Source: Mimachlamys varia (lineage: Eukaryota > Mollusca > Bivalvia > Pectinida > Pectinidae). From it: a DNA stretch of 64,000 bases. This document shows, in pieces, positions 1 through 13,400 of this stretch. How positions within the stretch are numbered: position 1 is the first letter of the stretch; each line of letters starts with the position of its first letter. The stretch is from the NCBI GenBank assembly GCA_947623455.1, contig OX392536.1:39251465-39315464 (forward strand), read 5' to 3'. A program made the translations under genes and the position numbers. The notes beneath the pieces were generated by a model. It worked only from the letters and a program-made list of their open reading frames with translations. It was not told the DNA's origin and made no database searches.

Positions 1-1970
1 GATCATAATGGATTAGAAAGGATCTTTGGGAGATGATGATGGTCCAGATAACAACCTTGAAGCTGATTTCAGATTCTCAAGTTTGCCCAAAGATACAAAA
101 AATATATCTGATTAACAAATGTGACATAACCAGTTTCTACCCTCCCATAATTTCTGCAAAGGAAAACAGTTTCTGGCTAAAAATGAACTTTGATTGATTT
201 TTATTTAGACAGTTTAACATCCTAGCATGGTCTTACAACCTTGAAGTGGATTAAAAAGATAGGAATGAAAGCACAGAAAGGATTAAGTCTGTAGGAGGAA
301 AGAGAAAAAAAAAACATTTAGTTTTGCAGGGTTTTTTATAGCTCTTATTGCATATGGTTAAAAAGGGAGATAACTTCGTATAAATTATCAAAAGAAAAGA
401 GGCATTATCATCAAGATGAAGGAAGACTATACTACTACACTTAGTTCAGCTGCCATTCACATTGAGGTTAGAAGGGTACAAGTAACAGTATAAATCAAAC
501 TGGGTAACATCTCAAACGTCTAAAACTCAGTTATCCATAACTTAAAGGCAAACTATCCTGGGACATTTCTTTGCCTGCTATGTGCAGCAATCTAATGGGA
601 AGGAATGCTATCGTTTGCGTTCACCCTTATGTCAGCCATTGACAAAATGTACCAGCATACAGATTTGGTATCGACTGTTTAAATGACTGGCTTCAACAGG
701 TGTCAAATTGTAAAAGTATAGGTCAAGGTGACCTAATTTTGGTATGACTCAAGTCTCAGCCATCACAAGATATACTGGTATCTGCATACATTTGTCAGTA
801 TACCTGTAGGGTCAATGATCTGGACAAGCTTTCAGGATAGGATGGAAGACAGAAGAAAGTAGGGAGTGTAATCTGTTTGCCCCACTCCAACTCAATGGAG
901 ACTAATAAGGATAATTTACATGTTAGGTGTATTAAATTAAACATTTATCCTGTCTGAAGGCAGAGCCAAACAAAGGATAAAACCTAAAATATCGAGTGAA
1001 CTAAGTAAAGATTTTTTTAAATGAATTATAACCACTGTTTTTTTTTTATAAATGTTGAGAGGTATACAGCAGATTGAATTGACAGATATGCAAAAGTAAG
1101 TCAATATAGTTATGATTAAAAAAGAACACTTCATAATACTTCATGATTAAAAATTTATAGGCAGTGAGCTTTTTGTGAATGTCTAGAGCTATGAGGACAT
1201 TACAAGAAATGATAAATCTTAGGTACAGCTTCCATTTACTATTTTACATCATTGTTACATCTCAACACATATATACTTAGGTCACCTCAGCTACAGGGCT
1301 TTCTACTATACAACTCAATATACCACACTCAAACCAAGTCTATCTCACATTTTTTTTTCAAAATAGAATAAGTAGTATAATACTTTAGCTTAAAGCAAAA
1401 ATGCTTTTGATCCTCCTAAAAATATTCAGTTGAAAATCAGTGGAAAAGTTTGAACATGAAAAAATGTCCATTTACACACTAATTGTCTATCTTCTAAAGG
1501 ACATGATGTGGTACAAGGCGAGCTACTCCACTCACAACAACATTATACACAAAAATAGTCTACATTCAATTTGACACTTTTCAGCACACATCACAGCTGA
1601 AACTCGTTATCTCAACCTAAAATAACTCGACAACTCGGTTTAATTCAAAGTATTTGATGGTACCGGCCAAACTTTTAACTAAACTTTCTAACTCATGTAT
1701 ATTGTATACTCAGATAGGTAGAAGTTTTCCCATAGTCTCATCGACTTTGAGATAACGAGATTTGACTGTTAATTATAAGAACAATTTAGCATTCATTGAC
1801 TGAATTATTTAAACATTAATACTGGACACTTGATATTGGACAATTACCATTATTCTACAGGTAGTTCCCAACCAATCATTGACACAACCATGTTGAGCAG
1901 TTATATTCATTGTACAGCAACATTTATAATCAACAAAAATTTAGTGGTTCTGAAATATCATTATACACCC
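1..1970. other. Gene-free AT-rich stretch
   Basis: No exon with a recognisable protein and flanking splice sites was found on either strand. Open frames are short and AT-driven. The only structure seen is the palindromic element at about 1597-1765. This is probably intergenic sequence downstream of QDPR. Confidence 0.5.
1597..1765. repeat. Small inverted-repeat element
   Basis: The ends form an inverted repeat: CTCGTTATCTCAA near 1603-1615 pairs with TTGAGATAACGAG near 1747-1759. The same GTTATCTC/GAGATAAC core occurs in the TA-flanked element at 62205-62382, so the two probably belong to one non-autonomous family. No coding capacity. Confidence 0.5.
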
Positions 1971-2179
1971 AAGATTTCAAATTTTTTTATTTTTGTCTGA
2001 AGAAATTAGTTTTCCTTTTTGTAAAAATATTAAATTTGACTTCCCATTTTCAGCAGTAGCACTATTTACATGCAGCACTATATGAATGCTATTCTGTATA
2101 ATATACGATACACACACCAGGTCAGTTACGGACGTCTAGATGACTATACATGTCACTACTTCATCACAGAGATCCCCAA
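1970..2179 (-). other. QDPR: Probable QDPR 3' untranslated region
   Basis: Sequence downstream of the QDPR stop on the minus strand. An AATAAA polyadenylation signal lies on the minus strand at 1986-1991 (TTTATT on the plus strand), about 190 bases after the stop. The end point is inferred from this one signal; other signals further on are possible. Confidence 0.4.
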
Positions 2180-5100
2180 TCATGCTGCAGTCACATCTGT
2201 TATACTGTCCTTAGTGACCAGCTTCATCAAACTCCCATTGGCTGGTCGATCACTTCCACTCATCCACTTGTCGAAAAGCCTGACAAAGATGAACGAGAAA
2301 GATGAATAACCTGTCTGATTACCAGACTTACTCAGGTGAAAAAGGAACAACTGGTAACAAAAACCCTTTAAACCAATAACATGATATGGATCTTATTTCA
2401 AAATAATTGATTCATTATTATTGAGAAAAAAGACCTCCTCTAATATCATATATAGCACATTATATTTTGGAAAATGAAAATTATCAAAATGATTTTGTTA
2501 ATACATATTCATAACAAATTATATTAATATTATATTAATTTATAAATCATAACAAATGAATTACTTTGTCAATTATCAGTTCACAGACTCTTAATAATAA
2601 CTATACAGTCCTATAATCTTTTAAACAGTTTAGAATAGAGCCTTACTCTGCAACAAACTCCAGCGGGGTCCAAGTAGAAAAGTCGGCCTCGGACATGAAC
2701 TTGCGGTTCATAGGAGTGTCCAGAGTCATTCTGAAAGGACAAAGATATTGATTGTCAACAGGTACTAGACCTGGAGCATCCAAAAGAAAGTACATTATAC
2801 TATACTTTGAAAGCCCTGCTCCTAATCACATGCTCAGGTTGTTTAACAAGAGGCCATGGCCTAAACAGTCATCTGACTTTAAAGACCTAAAATGTACATA
2901 ACATTTTTGTTGGTTTTGCGAACTTGTTTGAAGATCTAAACATATTTCAACCTTGTCATCTTATAATATAAGAGGGTCAATGAATAAACTTGGTATCCCT
3001 TCATCTCAGTACGCTACAGGCCCAATATCAGTACCTTGCACATTTCCATTATTAAGAAGTTGAAAATGATGCTGGATGGATGATGGACAGTCAGCCATGG
3101 CAGCCAGGCGAGACAACAATTGGACAGAGAGGTTTTTTTTGTAACGACTGGAATAGCTTCTAAAGTTTGACACAATCAACAACCCTTCACTTACAAGTGC
3201 TAACTCTGGCTTATATCTATAATACTACATTCAGCAGCATATATCGAATGGTATGTTTCGCATAGTGTTGATTGAACTTTAAACATTGTATTTAAATTCC
3301 TATTAAGTAACATATTTTACCAATTATCTGTGATGGCAATGTAAGATAAAGTCCAGACTTACGGCAGGATGGCTACAGTCAAGGAATCAGCTGGCATCCC
3401 ACTCTTATCACAGGCCAGACTTTTGACTAGCTGATGAATGGCAGCTTTGGCCATACCATAGCCAATCATTCCTGTAAATACAGTCACAGTTACTAAGCAG
3501 GGGTCAATCTAGGCCTTTTTTACTACCGTTTATGGGTAGTTTCCCCCCGGAATTTTTTTCCCTTTTTCCCCTCAGAATTGTGTTAAATTTAATGAATTGT
3601 TGCATTTTCCTTCATTTTTCATGTCAATATCTACCCAAATCCTCCAGATTTGTTTTTTTCTGATTATCCTTTGCTGTTTTCAGTTGAAAAATATGCTTTA
3701 AAGTTTAAAAAGTGAAACTTTGTGATTATTACAAATTCCCCTTTGAACAGCTTTTTTCCCCCCTAAAGTACAAAAAGGTAGTTTCCCCTTAATCCTAGAA
3801 TAACCCCTGCTAAGGCAAACCACAACTTATAAGTCTGATCAAGAAACCAATCATTTTCAAATTCACACAAATATTATTATTTTTTTAATCATTCATTAAG
3901 ATGGAGAGCAATTAATTTGTTAATTGAGATGTGCACTTGGACAATCAGAGCAAATTGATGTAATAAGGGAGGTAATTCATCTAGCCTTACAGTTGTACAG
4001 TTTTATTTCACGAGTGAGGTAATTTATACAGCCTTATGATTGCACTAAAACCCATTTAATCTTACATCTAAGTCATAAGGGAGGTAATTCATCCAGCTTT
4101 ATTATAGTTAAAGATGTACATTTATATGCCATAAGGAAGGTAATTCATTCAGCTCTATGATTGTTAAAGTTCTACATTTATTTATATGCCATAAGGGAGG
4201 TAATTCATCCAGCTCTATGATTGTTGAAGTTCTACATTATATGCCATAAGGGAGGTAATTCATCCAGTTTTATTATTGCTAAGTTCTACATTTATATGCT
4301 ATAAGGGAGGTAATTCCTTCTTGTGTCTGTACCAACCTGGAGTACCCTCCAGTGCTGGCATGGCCCCAGGCAGGGTCAGCACTCCACCCTCCTTCAAATG
4401 TTTGGCAGATATGGCAGCTGATATAGAGGAGGTCCATACGCTCTGTTTCCACATCATGTCAGCATTTTTGATGAAGGCTGAAATGACAATAAGATTTTTT
4501 TATAAGATAAAAGCTGATACAATACGAAATTAAATTTCAAAAAAATATCCATGCATTTGCTAACATAACACCAGATATGACATCTGCATCTTGTTGAAAA
4601 AAGTAACTTTATAGTCTCTTTCATGACAAGGTTTGTAGGCTAGGGAAAGTTCGGACCAACGTGTACAATTTCAGCTTGTTTCCTCATTATGACCACAATG
4701 AACTCAGAAACCATGAAAATGTGTTAATGCAAGTTCTTATTTATAAATATTTTTTTCCTTTAAAGGCCCAATATACATAACTTCAGGAAATTTTTCGGGA
4801 TTCTGAAAAATAATCCAGTTGATAACCATGCAAAAATAAGTCTAAAACGAAGTAAACCTGGGCGGTAACTAACAAGAAACTCTTGACAAAAAAATCCAAA
4901 GAATTGAAAATAATTCAGGTGGGGCCCACTTCAATAACAAATCGAAGGTAGAAGACAGTTCAAAATGGACGCGTGTTTACAAATACCGTGTTTCAATTGC
5001 TGCTGTACCGGTAACGACTCAAGAATTCATCTTGAATATTGCTGATATCAGTTAATCTTAACTAAATCTATCAACATAATAAGTTATTTGGCTTGATTTT

Positions 5101-8100
5101 CGCTTCAAGTTTTGCCGAAAGTTACGTATATTCTTACAAGAAAATAATCTACCAGTCTTAAGCATTCCCCTTGACTTAATCAAATCTTTCTATTGCATAT
5201 GGTAAATCATTAATCAATTGTAAAAGGTTTTAATTTCATGTTGCCTTTCCCGAATGGTCGCATAAGATACTTATAAATTTGTGACATCAAGCTATTGTAA
5301 TATTGCATATGTCACATGAATTGGAACATAAGATTGAGATTTCCTACACCCCTTTCTTACCCACACAGATATGCAGATACCTACATCACCTTATAGTGTG
5401 ACATCTATGATGCTGGCCTTATGTCACAGATATAATATGGATTAAAGTACTGGGAGTTTGGTTTGGTTTATTTGTGCTTTACATCTTATTTACATTTATA
5501 AATATTCAAAAGGTGTGTCAGGTTTTGGTAGAAGATGAAAGTTGGAGAACTAGGAGAAACAAGAGGCCCTGTAGACCTGTATAGCTCACCTGGATAATAG
5601 AGCAATGATCAGCAATCATTGGAAAATGGTTAAAATTCTGTTTATGGTTCAGAAGACGGAGTATTTCAAAAGATTTAAACCACAAATTTCCTTATACCAC
5701 GAACCCATCTATACCCAGAAGGGTCAAACCCATTGACTGTTTAAATAAAATTGTGTCTCATTTGCCAAAGAATGTTCCAGGCAAAATTAAGTCAAAATCT
5801 ACACATTATGACTGAAAGGCAGATCCTCCTATTATATTGTCGCCCTGTTATTCTCGGGAATCTCCCCATAAGGGGTCATGTTCTCGTGACCTTTTTCTGA
5901 AATTCATCCGCCAATCAAATTACTGCTGCCAAAAATCCTGAATGTGAATGTTTGTGGGTGAAATAGTTTGCATAATCATATCTGTATGTACTTTTAGTTA
6001 TTTTGTCACAACAAGCTAAAATTCTACTAGAGTGTGAAGTAAAGAAGTATGGGATGTTGTCAGATCCTTATGTAATGGAGTGAAAGTAAGGATCTGCATT
6101 TTATTCAGATTGAAATCTACAAAATTGTTCATAACTAAAAGTGTTTTAAGAAAAGGCTGACAGAACCTGTGGCAAGTAAGGATAAAAATTCCGACATAGG
6201 CCTAGGACTTGCAGCCAAGTGGTTGAGGAAGTAATCTTAGTTATCTAGACACCTTTCCCATGTTACTCCTGAGCTGAGATTATTTATATATATAAACACA
6301 CAATTTTGCCCCATGGGTAGGAAGTTTAACCATATGCATCATAATCATATGGCTGGTCCCTTGATGTCCGTACCTTTCGCAGCAGCACTGCCACCTGCCC
6401 AGCCACCGGCAACACAGAATACTGCGTCCAGCTTATTACCACTCATCAATGCCTCCATCTGTCCCATTACATATGCCTCCTGGTCTGTCCACGAGGCATC
6501 AGTCTTCACTAGGATATTGGCATCAGCCATTTCATTTGGTGCAAGGTCAATTGATCCCACCCACTACAAAATACCAAAATGTGTAAAATTAGAAAAAGGT
6601 TTGACCAAGGATGTTCCAAGAAAAGAAATAAACACAGTGAGAAATTGTACTTGCTATCATTATGTAACAAAATAATATTCTGTTCATCAAAAAATCAACT
6701 CCAACTTCGAAAACTTTATTATTTTTGAAAACTTAAGAATCTTCTGGAACTTATTTTCTTAGGCTTTAGCAATCAAAGGTCACCCCTGTGCACATCTCCA
6801 ACATAAAAAAATGCATTAATTCAGTACAGTGTATAGGCCTATCCCAAAAGTGTTGATAGGCCACAATGGTGGATACATGATGAACTTCCCAGGAAGTGTT
6901 TCAGTGATGATTTTGCGCCATGTGACAATCGAATGACGTTATTCCCATCATGACGTCATACTTACATGGCACAAAATCACCTCTTTTTGAACAGAAACAA
7001 AAATTTCCCTAACTAAGAATTAAAGAATGGAATTTATTTTTCAACATTTGAGGTAATAACAACAATGTTACTTTCTTGACATATTCATTGCATTGCTTCA
7101 GCTTATTAGCTAAATGCAATTTTTCCTGCTTAAGGGAGACTAGATCTTGGCTATAAGCTGAAGCCATTTGGGATCAGAGAACCCCTGCATCAACAGATAA
7201 AACATTCTTTAGTCGCAGAAAGATTGACAATTTCAAGGTGAGCAGGGGCTCACATAGATATACCCCCTACCCCCACATAATGATTAAGGTGACATTTACC
7301 CTTTAAACTTGACATGACCAAGAAAATCACCTGCAGAACTTAATCCTTAGATGCTATGATCATGAAGATGAGAATATGAACCAAATCGGTTGACGGGTTC
7401 ATAAGATATCTTGTTTCACTGTCCTAACTATAGAAATGAAAGACATCATATTGTTTCTATATATGATCTTTTAGGTTATGTTAATTTAGATGTTATATTG
7501 AATGGAGTAGTTGGTATGTCTGATGAAATTAATTTAACCATACTTAAACATACTAGCTCATATATAAGAAACACTAAAAGATTCTCAATATATAAATAGT
7601 TTATAATATGGCAGTTCTAAACAATATAATTTACTTAATTAATAAACTTGTGAGAGTGAGTGAGAATGTGGTCTTGAATTGATTAAAAAAACATAATGCT
7701 TCTTTCCTACTTAACAACTAATTACAATATTCTGTTCATGTATATATATATATATTAGGATACCGGTTATTTGTTTGGAAAAGACTAATATAGGCTTAGC
7801 CTGTTGTCTAATCCATTTATTGATACAGATGTTTACTAATTCTTTTGTTTTTCTTGTTAATTTGTTGAATGTATCAATAATAAAATATTTTGAAATTGAA
7901 ATTGGAACATATATCTTGTCGCTAGTTTTGTATCCCCACCAACTTTTTAACGCACTTTCCCTGTAGGGCAAGTAAGTGAAAATTTAACATGCCCGAATGG
8001 TCTTGTTACCTGCCCGAAAACCGCCCAAAAATATTACACTATTTAATGGCTAATAGACTGTTGGAGTACAATCAAATGTCAACTGTGTTGCAAAAATTGC

Positions 8101-9994
8101 ATGTTGCATTGTCCTACCTGATGGATACGATATTTGTTAAAAAAAAAAGAAAGCCATTGGTTCTGTCAATAAATAGGTGTCTCGAGTTTCGTACACCCAG
8201 CTCCACAAATCGTAACATGGCTTAAAAAACATGACACTTGATTTGGCATCATTCTGTTGCCATACATATTTTCTTTTCATTTATGATACTTTCTCTTCTG
8301 TTTCTTTAATTTGTCTTATTTATCTGGTTCGAAATCTAATTAGCCTTCTGCTTCGACCTGCTGTCAAACTTTATTTTAAATCTAGATCACTAAAGCGCTT
8401 AAATGGTGAACTGTCAAATCATTCATTCAAACGCTTCAAACGCAGGTAGTGTGGACAAGCTGCCTGCCCGACATGGGGTTGTACCTGTCCCGGGCAGTCG
8501 GGCAATTAATCCTTATTAACCCTGAGTGGTCAACTGTGACCTTACACCTTATTTTGGTAATTAATTATCAGATAATAAAACTCTGTTTATAATCCATAAT
8601 TGATTGGAGGAGTTCTTTCGACTATCCAAATTAATCAATCATGTAAAACTCCAATTCCCATCACTACCTTATACCCAGAACAACAACCATAACCTGGAAC
8701 AGGCCCAACAGGAGGCAGTCCAGTGTGCTTTGGACGATTACAGCAGGCCTACTGTAGGTACAGCAGTGTTTAGTGGATGCTTCAGAAACTAAGATGCAGC
8801 ATCCTACTGGGCGAAGAATCCAGGCCCAGCAGCGGTTACTCTACAAAATCTTCCATATCCTCATTGAAATCAAGACATTTAAAGCAAGGCTTACCACACC
8901 CAGAACATTGTAAACTATCAAAAGCTCTCTCTCACCCCGGAAATAAATACTCATTTAGTCATTATTGAGGAGCTTCCGGTACCACACAGATACAGAACAC
9001 CAATTTCACTACTTCACACCAGAAATATATGACATGTAAGACTTAAGAGTAAAGCCAGGGATCACTTTGGGGCGTGATTTGGGGATTTTTACCCATATTT
9101 TTCCGGAAAATCTCATTAAAAATTATATTACTTTATATAGAAAAATCTCATGGAAATTTTGCTGATCTCATAAAATCCCTCAAATCCTCCCATAGGTTTT
9201 AAGAGTCAGAATTATCCCTGGTAAAGCATTCAGGCGCCACATGTGTGCATAAACAGAGTTGTTTCCCTTTTTCTTTGATGTTTTTTCATTCGGAAGTAGC
9301 CCTGCAGTGGGGAACACTCGGCATTCATTGGTTATTTGCGGAAGGATGAAAATAACCAAATATATCTTTCAGCTTATGTCTGTTGCATTTATCTCTGTCG
9401 TTGCTTCAGAGCTGTTTTTGTTTTTTTCAACTTGGCGACTTAAATTATGGAAATTGGATATCTTTCTGAAATTGAACAGGTAGAGATCTATATGAGATCT
9501 ACGTCCACCAGCTTCCATAATTCTTCTGTAATTGACTGTCTTTTTAATTGTACATGTTGACTTTTTAATTTTATACATTAAAAACTGAACAAACAAAAAA
9601 ATGATAGGCCTAATAATAATGTTTTTTTTTTTTGCACATGCGCTCAGGAGGGATGTTGTACACTCTTGTCATGTTCCATGTTGTGTTTACATTCAACACT
9701 TTGCACAGAAGTATGCATATGTGATACTGATATTTGATTTCAGTAATACTAATTTATTTCAACGTGTGAATAATTTGATATCTACTCGACCATGACCTCA
9801 GATCGCGTCTCATTCCAATATGTCAAATACTATATATAGATTTTCTACCATGGTGCATAAGCGCACACGATAATGCCGATTTCAGCTTCCATTGTATCAC
9901 TTACGTATTGCTTTCTTTTAAAATATGTAACACATGCCGAGCCAAGAGCTCCTTTTCCTCCGTAGATCAGAACTCGTCCCACTGTAGTTGCCAT
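2180..9994 (-). CDS. QDPR: Dihydropteridine reductase, six coding exons, complete
   Basis: Short-chain dehydrogenase that uses NADH to reduce quinonoid dihydrobiopterin, recycling the cofactor of aromatic amino acid hydroxylases in the cytosol. Coding exons on the minus strand: 9905-9994, 6374-6563, 4337-4477, 3363-3471, 2647-2730, 2180-2279. All introns are GT-AG and phase is kept throughout, giving 237 aa against 244 in human. Visible features: N-terminal dinucleotide-binding motif [11 protein letters not shown] (residues 8-18), CVAGGWAGG (80-88), [13 protein letters not shown] (101-113), and the catalytic Tyr-x-x-x-Lys as YGMAK (Y145, K149). [10 protein letters not shown] and WTPLEF match the known C-terminal part. 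The start ATG at 9994 directly precedes the nucleotide-binding strand; the stop is TGA at 2180-2182. It is divergently transcribed from KCMF1. Identification rests on remembered family sequence, but agreement runs through every exon. Confidence 0.95.
3497..3810. mobile_element. MITE in QDPR intron 3
   Basis: A 314-bp non-coding element with inverted ends: GCAGGGGTCAATCTAGG at the left, and the complement of GCAGGGGTTATTCTAGG at the right. It is flanked on both sides by TAA (3494-3496 and 3811-3813), a possible 3-bp target duplication. The inner ends also pair (TAGTTTCCCC on both sides of an AT-rich middle). It lies between QDPR exons 3 and 4. Confidence 0.6.
3960..4320. repeat. Tandem repeat of about 60 bp next to QDPR exon 3
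   Basis: Five to six diverged units carry the string ATAAGGGAGGTAATTCATC followed by CAGCTCTATGATTG and TTCTACATTTATATGCC. Starts are near 3963, 4077, 4132, 4192, 4247 and 4300. The last unit stops within about 20 bases of the exon 3 splice donor (GTTGGT on the minus strand, 4331-4336), so the array forms the beginning of the following intron. Confidence 0.75.
4760..5135. mobile_element. TTAA-type MITE, copy A
   Basis: Starts TTTAAAGGCCCAATATACAT and runs about 375 bp to GCCGAAAGTTACGTATATTC. It is closely similar along its length to the complete copy at 55450-55849, including the shared strings GGTGGGGCCCACTTCAA and GCTGCTGTACCGGTAA. The right terminal GGGCCTTTAA is missing or decayed. It lies in the QDPR intron between exons 2 and 3. 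No coding capacity. Confidence 0.7.
5569..5625 (+). repeat. Solo left end of a pearl-like element
   Basis: AACAAGAGGCCCTGTAGACC followed by TATAGCTCACCTGG resembles the left terminus of the large element at 25728-28120 (AACAAGAGGCCC then CGCTCACCTGG). No core tandem repeats follow, so this looks like a truncated insertion. Confidence 0.5.
9055..9221. mobile_element. MITE with 5-bp target duplication in QDPR intron 1
   Basis: 167-bp element starting CCAGGGAT and ending ATCCCTGG. The direct repeat TAAAG flanks it at 9050-9054 and 9222-9226. The interior is AT-rich with no open frame of note. Confidence 0.6.
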
Positions 9995-10420
9995 GCTTGA
10001 CGTTTGAGAAAAATTGATGGACCCGTAGTCGATTCAAAGCTTGAACACGAACCACAGATCTGCTTCGCTGTAAACGTTTTGCAGACACGTAGAATTTAAT
10101 CAAAATAATTTTTTTTATCTTTAAGTATGTTCTAAGAGATTTTAGTTGTATTCGCCATATATCATAAAAATATAAATACAACAAAGCAATTTATTCAGTT
10201 GACTCACTAATATTGAACTCACGTTTCCTGAAATTGTGAATCGAGAAATTGCGTGACGTCATCATGGACCCTACTTGCCAAGAATGTAACCTTGGAACGG
10301 AGTAGTGAAGCAGCGACAAAATTCATTTTTCGGACATTTAGTTGGCCAAAACAATAACTATTGAATAATATACAGCCTCATAATTACGCTTCAATATCTT
10401 ATTGAAACGCAGTCGCTGAT
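9995..10420. promoter_or_regulatory. Shared divergent promoter of QDPR and KCMF1
   Basis: The two start codons (QDPR at 9994, KCMF1 at 10421) are 426 bases apart and point away from each other. A perfect palindromic CRE/ATF site TGACGTCA lies at 10254-10261 within GCGTGACGTCATCATGG, in the KCMF1-proximal half. No TATA box was placed with confidence. Bidirectional promoter activity is inferred from geometry and from this site; transcription starts were not determined. Confidence 0.6.
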
Positions 10421-13400
10421 ATGTCGCGTCATGAAGGTAAGTTTGAGGTGTTATCAATCCAAAATGGCCCCCAATCGACTATCAGTTTCTTCCGTAAAAC
10501 GTCTCGTGTGGCGTATGATGTTGAGAACATAATGCTTTACTACGCAGCATGTCAGTTTACATGACGCTGCTTTATATATGATAAGAAAGTGTGAATCAAT
10601 CGAGAAATCTAAGAAATGAAATCAAAAGTATGGGTAAACCCCAAGTAGACAGTAATAACAATATTGTAATTGTGATGTAATAAGATCTTGTGAGAAATTG
10701 TGGGTATTAAAATAAGTAGCTTCAGCTTCCTAGTTCGTTGATGTTCTTTGAACGCCTGATCATTTCTGCCACTTTTACAGCTTGTTTTGGACAATTGACA
10801 ACAAAATAATATTTGCTTTTTGAGGGGTTTTAAAAGGATTTGAGCAGTTAAAAAGCTACAAAAAAATTAAATTATGAGAACCATCATGGACAAAACGATT
10901 TGAATTATTACTTAGTCAAGAACATTGAAGACTCTGTCCAACTATTTAATGTTTATAAATTGTGCCTTTGATTCTTTAAAAACTAATGATATAACCAATA
11001 AGGAATCCACCTACGACGTGAGATATCAGTTTGTACACCATGATTTTTGTCTTGTATGTCATGATCAGTTTATTCATATTTTCCCAAAATTGAATTGGAT
11101 CTGTCATCCACTTTCCTCTGTTTAATAAGTATTTTTTCAGATGCATCATCACTCCCAGCATCCATTTGATAGCTATATAGGTTGCCATATTCGGTAAAAT
11201 ATGCATTTCAATTTCTGCCAAAAAAAAAACAAAAAAAAGCAACATTTGACACATTTGAACATTTCTTAGCAATACTTATTGTTCATATTAAACATGCATT
11301 GAGATAACAGCTAGTGCTTGATTATTCTGTGATCATGTAGTGGATATTTAGAAATTTCATATAATAATAATCAAATGCACTGAAAAGATAAAATATCAGT
11401 TTTGAAAGGTTTATATCACAAGAATAAGATGTTTTGATTTTTAGTATTAATTAGAAGTCTTTTATTGGGATTAATCATTTAATCCATCCTAATTATCAGC
11501 AAGCAAGGATTCTTTATCTGGCTTATGTATTAGATGATCATGAGCGGTTGATTGTAGTGTTTTCTGGGAAGATGCATTGTGTGTAGTGCTAAGTTGCCAG
11601 GTGATGGCACTTCTAGCCCAGACAACACAATTTAGAGAACAATTCCCTCATAAGAAATTAATAGCCATCACATGAGATACCTCAGGTATGTTCGGTGATT
11701 GGAGTCCCCCACCCACATATACATGTACACACAAACACAATAATGCACACTGATTACTCAAAGTCCCTAACAGTCATGCATATATTTTCAAAAACTCCAC
11801 CATATCATTTTATACTTCAAATCTTCAAAGTTTAAAACCATTGTCAGCAGACTGTAGGGTGCAAATTTGCAACGAAAAGCTGCCAACATTTATTAGTTAC
11901 TCGCACAGATCAGTTTGCAGTTATAGTAGAAACTTAGTGTGGTCCAGTAAAAATCTGTGATTTATCGGACAAAGCAATCATTGCTTCAAACCAAAACATT
12001 AATTTTGACAATTAATGTCCTCTTGGGATCATGGAACTGACTTGAAGTGATTTCTGTGACTTCCATATCAATTCAATGCTATTGAGTATAATGATATAAC
12101 AAAAAATAGTTACATGACTTTAATTGTAATTCACACAACTGGGGCTGCAATTGTTAGAAATAATGCAAGTTGGATAACCATGCATGAGTACATGTATGTT
12201 CTAATTGAAACCGGGTAACCATGTTTTTTTTGTGTCAGGAAATACTGCTGCAAATCATGCTTGACTTTGCTAAGAATATGGCAGCATAGATCTATGAAAT
12301 GCATAAACGAAAGTAACTCAATTCTTATGCCTTGTAAATTCAGTTGTAAAACGTTTGCAAAAATCCCCTTAATGATATAGTAAATCTCTATGAATTGGCT
12401 TTATATTGCTAGCCTTCTGACTGGGAAATCTTTGTACTTTCTTTTTCCACATGCATGTTTCTGTTGTCAACACAGTTCCGGCCCTACACACAACCATTTA
12501 TGTTATTGTTAGATTATAATTACTTTGGTACTTGCTTGAGGAGAGACTTATTAGGATTTCCAAATTCTCCATTCAATGTTTGTCATGCATACTTTGCTGG
12601 GAGAGCACCAAAATGTGAAGTTTAAACACAGAGAGGGTCAATTCTGAATGATTCTATGTGGACAATTCTGGACACGGTGCAACTATTTATGTGTATTTTT
12701 TTTCTGTTTTTTCTGAACATGTCATAAGTACAAAAAACAACTTTCCAATTCACCGCCAGCTTTCTAAAGGGATTGATGCGAAATATATGTCATTTGTGCA
12801 TAACGTTGACAACACACAATGCAAGGGTAAAGTGAAACTACATATCATGTATGAACATTTCCCAGTTTGGAGGCTAGTGACACATATGTAGCCATTTATT
12901 ACAGATTTAGAGAAATTACAACATTTTACAGCTGTAATACTAGATAAAAGTATTAAGTTGCTTTTGTTATGTGACTTATATGTTCATGTTCTCATCAAAA
13001 TAAAGAGACATAAAAGGCATTTGTGGCATTATTTTCTGACACAAAAAAAACATGGTTACTAGCCGGTTTCAGTTTGGATACTGCTGCATGGCTATAAACA
13101 GGCTTGCATTAATAGTTGCAGCCCTGACTATTCTAGAGCTTTCATTTCAGGTGAAGAAACAATTGATACATTGTAGTTTGCCCATTTACTGGTAAAATCC
13201 AATGACAGATCTGTAGACCAATTGATTTTTGTTCAGTTTATGCTAAATAGACTTGCTTACTTAAGTTTTCTTTTTACAGGGGTCAGCTGTGATTCGTGTC
13301 TAAAGGGAAATTTTCGAGGGAAACGTTACAAGTGCCTGGTTTGTTATGACTATGACCTCTGTGCGACCTGTTATGAAGCGGGGGCTACTACGACACGGCA

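Noticed and set aside
8584..8968. Open frames with somewhat better codon balance ([13 protein letters not shown]...)
   Set aside because: Considered as a retroelement fragment or missed exon; no match to a known motif and no flanking splice signals in QDPR frame, so left unannotated within the QDPR intron.
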